Positions 13,008 through 47,941 of a DNA stretch of 64,000 bases are shown here, piece after piece. The translations under genes and the position numbers were made by a program. The notes below the pieces were generated by a model. It saw only the letters and a program-made list of their open reading frames with translations. It was not told the origin of the DNA and ran no database searches. The stretch comes from Apostichopus japonicus (Eukaryota > Echinodermata > Holothuroidea > Aspidochirotida > Stichopodidae). The DNA lies in contig NC_092562.1 in assembly GCF_037975245.1 (NCBI RefSeq), forward strand, positions 12,098,001-12,162,000, read 5' to 3'. Numbering within the stretch: the stretch's first letter is position 1; each line of letters starts with the position of its first letter.

Positions 13008-13639
13008 ATTTTGATACACAAACTTGATTCATATATCACTTGAAACAAAGATGAATTTATCACTTTAAAGGCATTGAAGACTATAGCCCCAAACCACATG
13101 CGTACCATCTGAAAATGTTAACTTTCCGTTGCTTGCAAGTGACGTGTTGTTTGTGTCACTACAATATGCAGACAGTACAGTAATGAAACGTGATACCTTG
13201 TTATCTTTAGCTGGACCTGAGATGTCCATCGCTATATTGTTTGTACACTGTGCTGACAGTATTGACCGCAGGTGTATGTACTGACTGTACACTAGTGTCT
13301 AATTACTGATGGTAGCAAGCTGTGTGTGCATTTTCTGGTATCGATGATGGTGTCTAACACTTCTGTTACACCTCATTCAAAACTAGGTCAGATTACCGGC
13401 ATTAGACGTTTCTTTCTGCGCGAGTCTTCACACCACTAACTTCAATGTACAGGAGAACTTGGGCTTGCTTGAAGCATGCATAGGTAGAGCAAAAATTGTA
13501 ACCGCAGATAAGCCCTGCAATTTGAACCCGCGTTCCAGGTATAGCGGTAGGCTTGGAAAACTTCCAGACCAGGTTATTGCAACAGAGAATACGAGCAGCG
13601 ATCGACAGCTATGCAGTGAGTCTTTTCGACACGTGCATA
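13008..13639. repeat. Tandem segmental duplication, truncated third copy
   Basis: This matches 1-632 and 4938-5569 nearly exactly, then diverges after the shared bases gacacgtgcata. It marks the right-hand breakpoint of the tandem array. Unique sequence follows up to the first EGF exon. Confidence 0.9.
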
Positions 13640-15689
13640 CAGTATATTATCCAAGCAGCGCACACACGTTTTTTTCTACTGGGGCTTTCCCGATACATGT
13701 AATGTTAGATGTGACAAAATTACAGGTTTCCAAATAAAAATAATGATATGACACATAACATTTGTAAGATGCAACCTATTGAATTAGCATGTCATGTATT
13801 ATTAAATAGCCAGATGGCTGCAACCACTTTTCTTAGAAGGGACATGCACGTATAAATTCAAATATTACATGATTTGGTCAGCATGATACATGACACTGCA
13901 GCTCTAAACAAATAGATGTGACTGGTAGGGTTGAACTAAACATCTCATTTAAGTTGTCGCTTCCCTGATTAATATGGCTGCAAGGCTCCTCCAGAGATTA
14001 CCCTTCACTGTGAGTTTCCATGGGGATGCTAGTTATGTATGACTGAAGAGCACAGATTAATGCTTCACCCTGATCACAGAATTATTACTAGGTATGAAAA
14101 AAACCAAACAACTTGATCCGCTCTTAACTCCAGTCCCCTTACATCAAGACAGTTACCATATGTTCATGACGATGTTACGTCTATTGAGTATCACAAGTAC
14201 ATTGTAAAGGTAATAGCTACTACACATGATCAGGTTATAGGTTAGTGGAAGACTTTCTGTTTGCTGTTTACACATGAGAGAGAACAGTACCTTATTAACA
14301 AAAACCACTAATTGTAGTTATAGTAAGATCTATCACTTTCATAGCAAAGATTTATTTCTGGCTTCAACTCTTTAAATTGGCAATGTAACAATTATTTTAA
14401 TCCCTTTACAGTAAGTGAAAACAGAACAACAACAATAAAGAGATACTGGCTTGTTAAGTGCACAGAACTGCACCAATGTTAACATGATAAGAAATATGCA
14501 TCTTTTAAATAACTTTTAGCTATAATGTTCTACATATCCTACCCATATCATGAATATACATAAATACTGTGACACATTGACCTCCTTATTCTTCCAACTT
14601 AATTCTTGGTTACATTGTCTTTTACTTTGTAAAGTTGTAAAGATACGTGTAATGGTTCTGGATGTACCCAATATGAGCACAGATCAATATAATAACATTT
14701 GGGACATGACCTATTGACTTAGAAGTAATATAGGTACTAGCTAGCTATATTCATGTAAATAAATTGCTTGTTGCCCAAGATGGAATGTTTGATGACCATG
14801 GCTACTGTAGTTACAGTACGGTAGTTCTACTTCATGCTTGCAATGTCATTAACATGGTATCTTAAATCTAGTTAAAATAACCACTACACACAAGGCCTAC
14901 AATTAAGTCATTTTGTCAAAATGGTAAACCTTCAAAATACTTGCATATGTAATCTAGATCAGGTAAATAGACATGCTTCCATAGTGTCTGAATTGAATTA
15001 AACATGTTTTGTATAGAAACTACAAATTTCTGTTGAAGAAGTTTGAAAAAGTTCTAATTTTGTCTATCATACTGTAGCTAAGTATGGAGATACATGGTAT
15101 GCTGCACAATTCCTTTTGTTAAAGTTTCCTTCACACTTGTTTTGTAGTTCAAGTGAATATAACAACTTTAGAACATTGATAGCCAGACATTCTGGTTGGA
15201 TAATATTTGGAGAAGTTATTCAGTAAATATGTTAACTACAAGGCTACTTTAATAGGAGAAAATGTGGTCACTTATTACTACAACTACTGCAGCATGATGG
15301 TATGTTAAGCCAGCCAGACACTGACTAGACTGAAATCCACCACCGTGACGTAGCTTTCAATGGTTGTAAAGAGTTGAAGACCCCAAAATCATACAACTGA
15401 TCCCACACACTGTAAGAATGATAAACACAAACAACGACTCTTTCTGTTATTGCTAGTGCTTGTTTAGGTGACTTTCAAATTATTCTCTGTAATTGGTTGC
15501 ATTTACTAAGTCATACACTGCCAACTCTACATGCTGAGTTTCCCAGACTGACCATGCATCATAAAAACAGGAGAAAATCTTGATCTTGATAACTTTGTGA
15601 CTGACTATCAATGATTTTCCATGTTACAATTACAATTAAGTTGAGGTTTGTCACATTCCTTTGGGCAGTGTGTGACTAGCTTTTAGGTG

Positions 15690-15850
15690 TTGTATGTGTC
15701 TTTTACAGTGTTGTTTACATGTGCCTTTTTAGGGTGTAGTATACATGTGTGTTTAAGGGTGTTGTTTACATGTGTTTTTTAGGGTGCTGTATGTGTGTTT
15801 GAGGGTGTTGTTTGTGTCTTTGAGGGTGTTGTTTGTGTCTTTGAGGGTTA
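15690..15850 (+). repeat. TG-rich minisatellite
   Basis: Imperfect units of about 24 bp follow the pattern GAGGGTGTTGTTTGTGTCTT with older variants to the left. Confidence 0.75.
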
Positions 15851-17321
15851 CCATACCATTATATGTGAATGTCCAGGTCAACACTTCAGTGACTCTACCT
15901 CATTCATTTTATTCTGTTATATCATGTATTAGATCAATAGGAACTTTGATTCCTAAAGTTTCTGTTTTAGTGTTGCATTCAACATATTATAAGAAACTTT
16001 GTTACAGTAGTAAGTGTATTTGTGTGGATTTGTTGGTATGGGGAAGGAGAAAAGGCAATAGTAATACCTGTGAAATACATGGCTTTTTATTACAAAACAA
16101 ATCTACCTATTTTTGGGTACGTCAAAGCATTTATTGGCCTTTCAAGCTCTTCATAATAAATTAAGGACTATATTCAGGGCAGAATGGACAAAACCTGTTA
16201 TTTTTGCTCCATGTGTAAAATAACAGATTGCATGATTATTCCAGCTGTTACTTATTAAGTTCATGTTAGTGACAAGCAAGTCAAACACAACTTGAACATC
16301 TGGGGAAAAAAAGCTTCATCTAGATGAAAGAAGCTCTGAAATGTACTTATTGTAAGTACAGTAGCATGTTTAGCATGTAGTTCAGATTCTAAGGAAAACA
16401 ACAGTTTCCTATGTTCAGAAACTATATCAGAATATAAAAAATATTGCTAATATAAATGTTACAAACCTGATAACAATTGTGCCTGTTGAAATATTATGTG
16501 GACTTCTCTAAAACCATTAGAAAGTATGCTGTCAGTAGACACTACATACATCTACCCCCTTCCCCACCTTACCTAACCCTCATCGGAAATAGTCTAGCCA
16601 CTGATAATGTTTTCATTTGGTTCAAAGTTCTTCTAAGTCTGTCCTCCCCTTCCCACTCTGTGTGAGTTCTTCAAAAGGCTCTGGTGTTAATATTTGCAGG
16701 ATAACATTCAAATGTAATATAATTACTGTACATTGCATGAAAATCTGCAGATATACTGATTTTGGTTGACTTTTAAAAGTGTTTATGTATCAAGAGCTGT
16801 AATCATATCTTTCCTAATACTGTTTGATGTACCATGAAAATTATCATTGCCTACAAATTTCATACATGGAATTATAAGATTACTTTTATGAAACTTGAAG
16901 ACCCATTAGCGTCTATGTATTAACTTTTGCTATTGGGGATCTCAAAGCAATATGTGAATGCATTCCATATCTACGTGTGCTATTTATGAAGCTCTCCAAC
17001 TTTATTTGACTGGCTTATGTATGACCAGTGTACAAGTTTAATGAAATTTTATACAGAAATAGGCTGATATACACAATGATTATTTATAAACTCTCTTTGT
17101 TTTCATCACTGAAAGTGATATCTCTCTTTGACTTTCAAAGTGTTCATTACAAATTCCAAGATTATAAAAAAAATTCATGTATATACATTGCAAATTGTCT
17201 ACATGTACAATTTCTGCTCAGTTTACACTATGGTAGTAAGTTTATCAACCAGTTGAAAACTGTGAAGACCTCTTCCATTTATGTTGTACATAAAAATAAT
17301 TAATGATAATAATGTTTGTTG

Positions 17322-17407
17322 TATCTAGCAATATGTGTCTAGCAATATCTAGCAATATCTAGCAATATCTAGCAATATCTAGCAATATCTAGCAATATCT
17401 AGCAATA
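17322..17407 (+). repeat. 10-bp tandem repeat (AGCAATATCT)
   Basis: About seven perfect head-to-tail copies are preceded by one variant (ATATGTGTCT). It lies about 490 bp before the first EGF exon. Confidence 0.95.
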
Positions 17408-17892
17408 GCAGTATGGGAGGAGTGAACATCCCATTGAAAATGAACGCAGTTAGTTTTGAAGCATTTGCCTGCTGCTTGTTTGTGCACTTCTGAAAACACT
17501 GGCAAATTTGTGCAACTTGTTGGCAGATGCATGTATGCACCTAAAGTAGCAATTGCCTACAGTAGAGCTAGCATGTTTGACAATCTGACACATTTTGTCA
17601 AGATGTCATGCTATTGTATAAACTTGCCAAGTCCGTCATGACAATGAGGTTTGACATGTTGCCAAGTTTATTATTTTAACACAGCATCTAGAAAATTTGA
17701 AATCTTTGTCAAGATTGATGTCATGTAAGTATTTTTTAATAATCTCAATCAAACAGTCAAGAAGCCCTTCCATATGATCTAAATATACTGAAATAGCTAA
17801 ACCCTACATCATTCTTTGTTATTTTTGGTTTCCAGATGTTAATATAAATATGTCTGCACCAAATCATATATTTTGGTTCTGTTTGGTAACAG

Positions 17893-40077
<22,185 letters not shown>

Positions 40078-40732
40078 TGAAATTACTAATGGTTTATTGC
40101 AATATATATTGTATTACTAAATGGTGTGTTATTATTAATATGTTATTATATTACTACATGCTTTGCCATTGGCAATGTTCATGCAGTATTTGAAAAGATG
40201 GTTAAATTGTGTTCTACTTTCAAATGTTAAACAACAACAAAGAGAAAAACATATCAATTAATCTCACGATGGTGCTTTTCATAACTAGTAACTGTGTGTA
40301 GCAATGTTTGAGTTGGTAACAGACATTTACACATATTGACAGTAACATTTTATGAAACTAGTGAGTAGTTACTATTCTTTATTTTGAAAATCAGACAATC
40401 TGAACGAATTAACTCGGTCTTTGAGGAGCCTATTAATTATGTTAACTGTTTAGACTTTCCAAGAAAAAACAAACAAAATCAGGAGGACTGACTATTCTCA
40501 TCTGAGAATAATCATAAGATCAGGTTACCTGAGGTGAGCAATCTTCTTACAAACAGGTTCCCTAATGTTTTGCCATGTGAGCTAAACTGCCATAAATGTT
40601 AATGTGGCCGGGTACAGCATTATCATTTCATTGGTGATTTCTGCAGGTCTTTTCATTTAAACACCTGGTGAACCGAAGTTTTCAAAGTGTGGTAACAAGT
40701 TAATCCTTCACTATAAATGGTTCTTGTGTCAG

Positions 40733-40918
40733 GTTGAGCCGAGTTTAACATTAAAGTTTAAGAGTGAGAAAACTTTTCTTGATAGTTATTACTCTTCTAA
40801 AGTTGACAATTTCAGACCAGTGTTGAAATCTCCAGATAGCCTATGTGGATCCAGAGATTACATCAACGCTACTTTGTTAAGCCATGCTCTTAATCATCCA
40901 TATGTGGTTAACATGCAG
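40733..40918 (+). CDS. Possible D2 exon a (partial second PTP domain)
   Basis: It is 186 bp, phase 0-0, acceptor ttcttgtgtcag and donor CAG|GTCCTA. It reads FKSEKTFLDSYY, then SRDYINATLLS and HPYVVNMQ, which match the start of a D2 domain (YINAS and the FIxTQ strand). It can be reached only if the stop at 40077 is spliced around, so it may be an unused relic or part of a longer isoform. Confidence 0.55.
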
Positions 40919-41098
40919 GTCCTATCTCGAGTCTTAACAGTATCTCCCATCGCAGTAAAACATCATAGAACATGACAAGTAAAGTTTGTACTGATGTGTT
41001 CATATACCAAATAATTTTCAAATATTTTCCCAGATAGCATAATGAATGTCATATGTAGTTTACAGGGTATTAAATAATTTGTGTTTATAATGACCCAG

Positions 41099-41197
41099 TC
41101 ACCTTTGACCTCAATTATAGAAGACTTTTGGAGACTGGTATTTGATTACAACTGTACATTCCTTGTGTTGTTGAACACCGTAGATAATTCTGATGAG
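41099..41197 (+). CDS. Possible D2 exon b (EDFWRLV)
   Basis: It is 99 bp, phase 0-0, acceptor ataatgacccag and donor GTAAGT. It reads SPLTSIIEDFWRLVFDYN then LVLLNTVDNSDE, an unmistakable D2 core strand. Joined to exon a it gives NMQ-SPLT at the conserved intron position. The following D2 exons (QYWP, WPD, P-loop, last helix) were not found downstream. Confidence 0.6.
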
Positions 41198-44100
41198 GTA
41201 AGTTCGTAAGCTAACACATTTAATGTTATATAATCATTTCCAGAGTACATGTTAGGACAGATTTATTACTGTATGATGAAGGGTTAGTTAGCACATAGCA
41301 CCATTAATGCCAAATTGTATAAGAAATTCTATCAACAAATATATATTTACGTATTAGAAGGTAGTATTCAGTACTGGTAAAATGGTGTCTTATCTCAGAC
41401 ATTTATTTTGATGTATTCAGGATAGCACGTCTCATCCCCTGCTAATAAATTTACCAAAATACTCAGTTTAACACTTGCTCGCTCTCAAAAAGCAAACATA
41501 TCTAAAATCCAGTGGGTTTACTATTACTACTACTATTTACTATTTGTTAGCTGTCTAAAGTCTTTCTATGGTATTACATATTTTTATTTGTATTATAATT
41601 CCCAGTTCGGTTTCGTTACTTTCAATTTGCTTAATACCGTCGTAGTTATGATTATGCCAGACAAAGGTGGCTTTATTTAATGTTTAGATGAGTAATCTGT
41701 AAAAGATTTGTACACTGTGGTGCGAGTTTTCCTCAGAAGCATTCTTGTCAAATTATTTCACCTATTGTGAATAGAAATTTAGAAATATTATTTAGAAATA
41801 GAAATTACATTATTGCAATTAAGAGTGGGTGTTGTGGTATTGCAGTTGCAGCTGACTCCCAAATGCTGGGTTGAGATTTCTTCTTCCCAAACGGGTTTGC
41901 AATTGTGTGTAAATGGTCGCTCATGATTGGTCGGAAAAGTTACGTCATTACAATAGAAACCTTCACTTCGGGGTTACCTCCGTTCGTTGCAACGAAGATA
42001 TACCCGTTCAAAATTACCCGAAGCATTTTGTAAATATATGTAGATACGTTTGGAATTGGTTCAGACATATTAAGCACACAAGTAATGTATGATCTACTTT
42101 GATCAAAGTTTCTTGTGAAGTCATTTATCTGATTTTCTGATTGGCAGAAAGCTCTGTAATTGCAAACCTGTTTAGGGAAAAAATGCGACCTGGCCTACCT
42201 GCATATGGGGAATGTGGAAGGGTCGAGGGGCATAGGTATTAGAAGTATATATTGCATGAAATACTACTAGCAATAGAACAGAGAAATCATAAAAAGAAAT
42301 CGACAAAGGGTGACTTTGCTACTAAATTTATATAACCATGGACACCAACAAAAATAAATCTTATATAACTTCTGATAAAGCAAAGTGAAAGAAAAATAGC
42401 TGCTACTGTTGTGTAGTGTTGACAATATACAGTCCCAGCATTTTTGTGTATTGCATAGAAAAGATATAAAAACTCAAGTTAAAAAACTTCAGTAATCATT
42501 CTAGTGACTGCTGTGTGACAATATGAATCAGAAAGCAAATCAGGCAGAATATAAAAAGACTTGATATTGTCAACAACACACGACAAAGACAGATTAAAAT
42601 TTAGTCTACAAAATGAATATTTCTTGAAGTTTGGATAAATTGAAGATTCTCCTGTGAAACTGAGTGATATAATTATTTCAGAAAATGTATAACATATAAC
42701 TTTGAGAACTCTATCTCCATGAAAGACTAGTAAATTTCAATATCCTACAGTACTCTCACAGTTGACCTGCCTATCACCAATATTCTATTTGATTTAACAA
42801 AAAAAATCTACAGGTAAGCTTCAATAAAGAGAATTTCATTTTCAAAACTGATGCCATAAAATTAAGAAAAGTTTCCTTTTTGATACTGGAGTTTTTGATA
42901 CTGGGTTAACTGTTATTTAATATTGTTTTAATTAATTACTGAATATACTGTTTCAATTATTTCATACATTATACTGCATAATTGATTGCATTCTGAGTAT
43001 CATAGATAAATTGTAAACAAAATGAAATATACAGACTGATCATCTCAAACATTTCACACATTTTCTTGTATTTTGGTTTGCAGTTCAATTAATTTTAGAT
43101 TCACATTTAAAACACATGAGCTTTCCTTTTTGATACTGGGTTAACTGTTATTTTATATTGTTTTAATTAAGTACTAAATATACTGTTTTAATTATTTCAT
43201 ACATTATACTGCATAATTGATTGCATTCTGTGTATCATAGATAAATTGTAACCAAATGAAATATACAGACTGATCATCTCAAACATTTCACACATTTTCT
43301 TGTATTTTGGTTTGCAGTTCAATTAATTTTAGATTCACATTTAAAACACATGAGCTTTGTTGTATTTAATAAACACTTCCATGAAATGAGACCTTTTTGA
43401 CTCCTCTACCAATGACAAATTTAATGTTTGTAAATTTTGTATCTACTGATTGACAAATTGTTGTTACTTTTAACCATCACCTTATTATAGTTCACAATGA
43501 TATCTCTGACAAAGCAATACCAGGAACTTAATGCCAATACCTAAGATTGTTCTCATTCATAACTTCTAATGATGGCAAACCTTACCTTACCAAAACAGCT
43601 AAATTAATGCTAAAAGTGTTTGCATTTGTTACGCAGTTTTGACGCCGAGCTTGTCAAGCTGATATGCAGCCATCAATCATGTTATGCGTTGAAATGATTA
43701 CATCATTCTCCTGAAACTGCCATGTATAGCAATGCCAACATCTCTTAGTTGTCGTGTCATAAAATGTTTTCTTTTTACGTTACAAATACCTCTTGAAAAG
43801 CAGCACAGTTTTGTTTGTAGGAAGGACATTATATAGACTTTGCAAATATGACAATCCCAATATGTCGGGAAGTATGGTAACAACAACACACCACAACCTT
43901 CACATTGCTCAAAGGGAAGTGACACAATGCTTAATATCAATCTCAGTGGTGTTTCCCCAATAAGTCCACAGACAAAATCTAATACAGGAACAGAGGAAAT
44001 GATTAAAAGCACTTAGAGGTAACTTGACTTCAATATTGTCTAGAGTGCATGATAAGCAGACATATATGTATAACATCACATAGGAAATTCAATTTGTTAC

Positions 44101-45361
44101 TATGATTCTCGCTCTACTTGGTGGGGGCTTGTCAAGTCCTTGGCAACCTATATATGCAAAAACAATCACAATAACATATGGGTACACAACCTACATCACA
44201 GTAAACCAAAACAAAACTCCACCCCATATGAGACTAGGGATGTGTTTGAAGGTTATCTTAAGAAAGAGATTCCCCTGGAAGTAAAGTTGACACGATAAAA
44301 CTGTTGCTAAGAACTCAGCAGTACACAAAGGGAGTCATACAGGCCATATCCCATGGCGTCCATACATCAAATGATGACACTGGTGCCAGTTGCTAATACT
44401 TACTATGAAATTGGTATTTTTAGATGCAAGATAGCACCAAAGTGGTAGATTGGTCTGAACTAATTTCATACTTTACGTCACTGAAATGTCGATGATTTCC
44501 AAAGAATTTATATGAACTGTGAGGAATTTCCAAAATGTTGCATTGAAGCACTTTACCTGCAATATTGTATGTGTTAGTTTAGCCTATAGAAAGACTCCAT
44601 ACTAAACAGATTTGTTTGTTAACACATATGTGGGCAGCCATTCTAATTTCCTTGCAAGATCAATCTGTGACCTGTCATCAAAGCATCTCACATGATAAGA
44701 AGCAGTCAGGAACACGCACAAAGATTGAACTTAAAATCCTGTCGATTTACAGTGTGAAATTTTCAAAGGATAGGCCAATCCTTAAATTTTATCAAGAGTC
44801 TTCAAATTGTTGTATTTATCCAACACATCCCTGATGAGACAGACTCTATAACTTTAATATTATTTATAGTAAATAACAAACTAATTTGACAGTAAAACAA
44901 AGGAAAAAAAGAAATTGATGAAATAATTGTGCAATGAGAAAATTACAGGAAACAAAGATTTAAGCTTTTGTAAATGTTTCAGATCAGAAAATAAAGAAAT
45001 TACTTTATAATTAAGGAACGTGAACAAAATGTCATACTTTAATCATTGTCGATGAATATCTGAGTAAGTTTAAGACGAAGCTGTTACGATGGTTATAACT
45101 TCTAGGTGTGGACTATGGCATGTGGAATAATTTACACATTCTCCAAACTACCACTGACAAAGCATATTGAATGATTAACATATTACATCCACCATTGCAA
45201 ATTTGAAACCATTGATTATGTCTAAACATGATTCGTGTCTGATTATATTGGTAAAAAGGAACTATAAAATGAATATAAGCAAAATAAGCAGCTGCATGTC
45301 ATTGAGATAAAACACTAAACTGGATTAACGAGTAACATTGATTGCCCTCTGCATGGTCTCA
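41198..45361. other. Intergenic stretch between the convergent receptors
   Basis: About 4.2 kb, with no further D2 exon of the + gene and no other gene seen. A direct duplication of about 235 bp lies at 42894-43357. It should hold the 3' ends of both transcripts. Confidence 0.6.
42894..43357 (+). repeat. 235-bp direct tandem duplication
   Basis: GATACTGGGTTAACTGTTAT recurs at 42897 and 43132. The following 230 bases agree closely, to the shared CACATTTAAAACACATGAGC. Confidence 0.9.
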
Positions 45362-45433
45362 TCACCAGTTCTCGTAGTTGTCGTATCTTTTGCTGAACTC
45401 TATCAGAAAATCAAAGCACAGTTTGTATTCCAT
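45362..45433 (-). CDS. Exon: C-terminus of D2 and stop
   Basis: It is 72 bp including TGA, acceptor ctgtctttcag. It reads [20 protein letters not shown], the usual closing helix of an RPTP D2, ending a few residues later as is normal for the family. Confidence 0.93.
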   Translation of the reverse strand: MEYKLCFDFLIEFSKRYDNYENW

Positions 45434-47889
45434 CTGAAAGACAGAACACAGGATGAATTTTATATTACTTTGTTGTATAAATTTCAAATATAATGTTTTA
45501 ACTTTCAGATTTGTCATGGAGCTTGATACGCGTTTCGTTCCAAATTAAACCTTATATTTTCAATTGGAATTTTATGTTTCGTTTAAAAAGCAGTGCATAT
45601 TTTATAATGAAATGAAATTATGCTTTCATTCCCTCTTCAGTTGTCACAAAGTGTTCTGCTTGGTGGTAACACAAATGCTTGATGAGAAAAGACAACTGAG
45701 CCTCAGTTGCCAATAAGCTACATCATGCAGTCGAAATTACCAACCTTATGCAATCTTATTTGTAGAACCTTGGTATTTGGAAATGGAGCATGTTGATAGA
45801 AGTAAGCCAACTAGGTTAACTGTTAAATATTGCAGATTCTGATCTATTCAAGTCTGCTACTTTTTCACACCAATATATCAAACCTGCAGATACTTTCATA
45901 ACACATTTACCTACCCCTCGCTTAAATTAAGGCATGGATTGATTTTTGCTCCACTGCAAAGGATATCACATAAATAATAGCACACACAGGTTGACTTATT
46001 CATAGCATGGCTCTATAACATGTCATGGCTATATAACATGACAATAAATACAGTAACCACAAAAGTTCATATAAAGTCAAAAATGATTCTAAACAATGGA
46101 TGGCTCTTGTAAAGCAATTTTCGGTTGTATTAATTTTAACATTTTAGCAAACACAAATAGTTTCCAATTTGACTTTAGTCTGCTAAAACTACAAATAGAA
46201 ACCAATACTAAAAAATAAGTATATACATTTTCAATTTGGCATTCAAAGTTTGATCATTTCAAAGAGCAAGATCAATTCATCCTATCAAATTGATAAACTC
46301 GTCCAAACTAAAGGAATTGATATACTTTCAAAGGTCATCACACACCAGAAATTTGCAGGTATGAGTTCAAATTAGCCTAATGTGTAGTTTCCTTTATTTG
46401 TGTTGATCATACTCACTGCACAGCTGAGCATGGATTCTCTTACTGTGATCAATATTAAATTAGATGTGTTGTTACATTCCGTAAGGAATATGCACATATT
46501 TCCTTGACATTTTGACCCTCCAAACTAGTGCAGAGATATGCATTGGACCCTCCAAACTTCATGAAGTTGAGAGTAAGAAACCTGAAATTATTGGTGGTCC
46601 GGATCATCCACAAAGTGGTTCGCACATGAAATCTAAGATTTATGTATCCAAAAATATCTGTTTATAGTTTATCATCAAAAGCTCTATGAATTAATCATAT
46701 GTTTCATTTGTAATTTTTCTAAGATCCAGACTGAATTGATGCATTTTTTTTAGTTTAATGTGAAGTTAATTAGGTTTTGCAGAGAACATGTTTGTTTGCA
46801 GATTATACTGAGGTCTGAATGAAGACCAGATACAATCAGTTAAGTTTGGTGCCACGTTTTATACATCTTAGATCCTAGCGTTGTCTACTATTACTGTACT
46901 CGATCAAATAGTTATTTCAGTATGTGACAGATGATGATTAAGTTTTCAATATGTTGTAAGAATGTCGATATGTTGTAAGAATTCTGAGGTATTTGCCAGT
47001 AGTGCCTTTAAGTTTTGTCACAAGTCTTTGTAAAATAAGATGACCGTGCCCATGTGTTCGTATGTAACTGATGCATACAAATTGCTGTTGGCATTGGTAC
47101 ATAATAATAGTCAAATGCTTTGGGATTATACAGGTGTGTTGTAATAAATAAGTTGTATTCTTTCTCTATAGTTACAATCTATAAAGTAAGCAAATCTTTT
47201 AACAGTTGGTTGAGAGCATTTTGGACAAATGTAAGTAAATGTATGAAAGCTGCAATGGTGTACCATTTATTTAATATTATCTTGTCAAGATGGGAATTTA
47301 CTTTGTTTGTCAGTTGCCTTTACTTTTAGAATAGAAGATAAACTTTTCACATGGGAATCATGGTGGGTGGCATATCATAAGCATTTAAAGAAGCCTTCCA
47401 ATTTTGATTATTGCATAAGCATTAAAGGAGCAATCCACACTTAAATATTTTCTTGTTCACTCTTTAACATTCCCGAGCATGTTCCAACAGTAAAAAGCTA
47501 GATTTTTTATTTTATCAGGTATTGTTTGTGCAACATATGTTTTTGTATGTTTCCTATTAATTTAGAGCCCACTAGTGGGAACACAATACAAGCACTTGAA
47601 GAGAAAAATTGAGTTTCTGTCTTCGCAGGCCGTACTTTATCTCACTCTCCACATGGATGTCACCACCAGGCTTCCTTAACCACCTGGTCCTTTACAATTG
47701 GTTCCTACCTTCTTTTTCATCATGTGCTGGTGTTCATTTCTGAGTTTCTTGACTGTAGCAAAGATGTTCACTAGACCGGTTGCCCTTATACGCTCTATCT
47801 CGGACTGAACGGTCACAAAGACACCACTCCTTCCAAAGCCGTTACTAGTAAAATGTCAACATGTCATACATTGGATAAAGTTATATCAT

Positions 47890-47941
<52 letters not shown>

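Larger units (their letters stand above)
13640..17892. other. Unique non-coding stretch between the tandem array and the first EGF exon
   Basis: Both strands were read and no exon with convincing borders was found. It holds a TG-rich minisatellite at about 15690-15850 and a 10-bp repeat at 17322-17407. The long open frame starting at 15772 is a product of the minisatellite. If 11912-11996 is exon 1, this is intron 1. Confidence 0.6.

Noticed and set aside
15772-16164. 130-codon open frame with VLFVSLR-like repeats
   Set aside because: Produced by the TG-rich minisatellite; no splice or family support.
41066-41098. Alternative acceptor (gtttacag at 41065) extending D2 exon b upstream
   Set aside because: That reading includes an in-frame TAA at 41075; the acceptor at 41098 joins exon a in frame at the conserved position.
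41365-41385. QYW-like codons in the + strand after D2 exon b
   Set aside because: A stop follows at once and there is no acceptor or flanking D2 similarity; judged chance.
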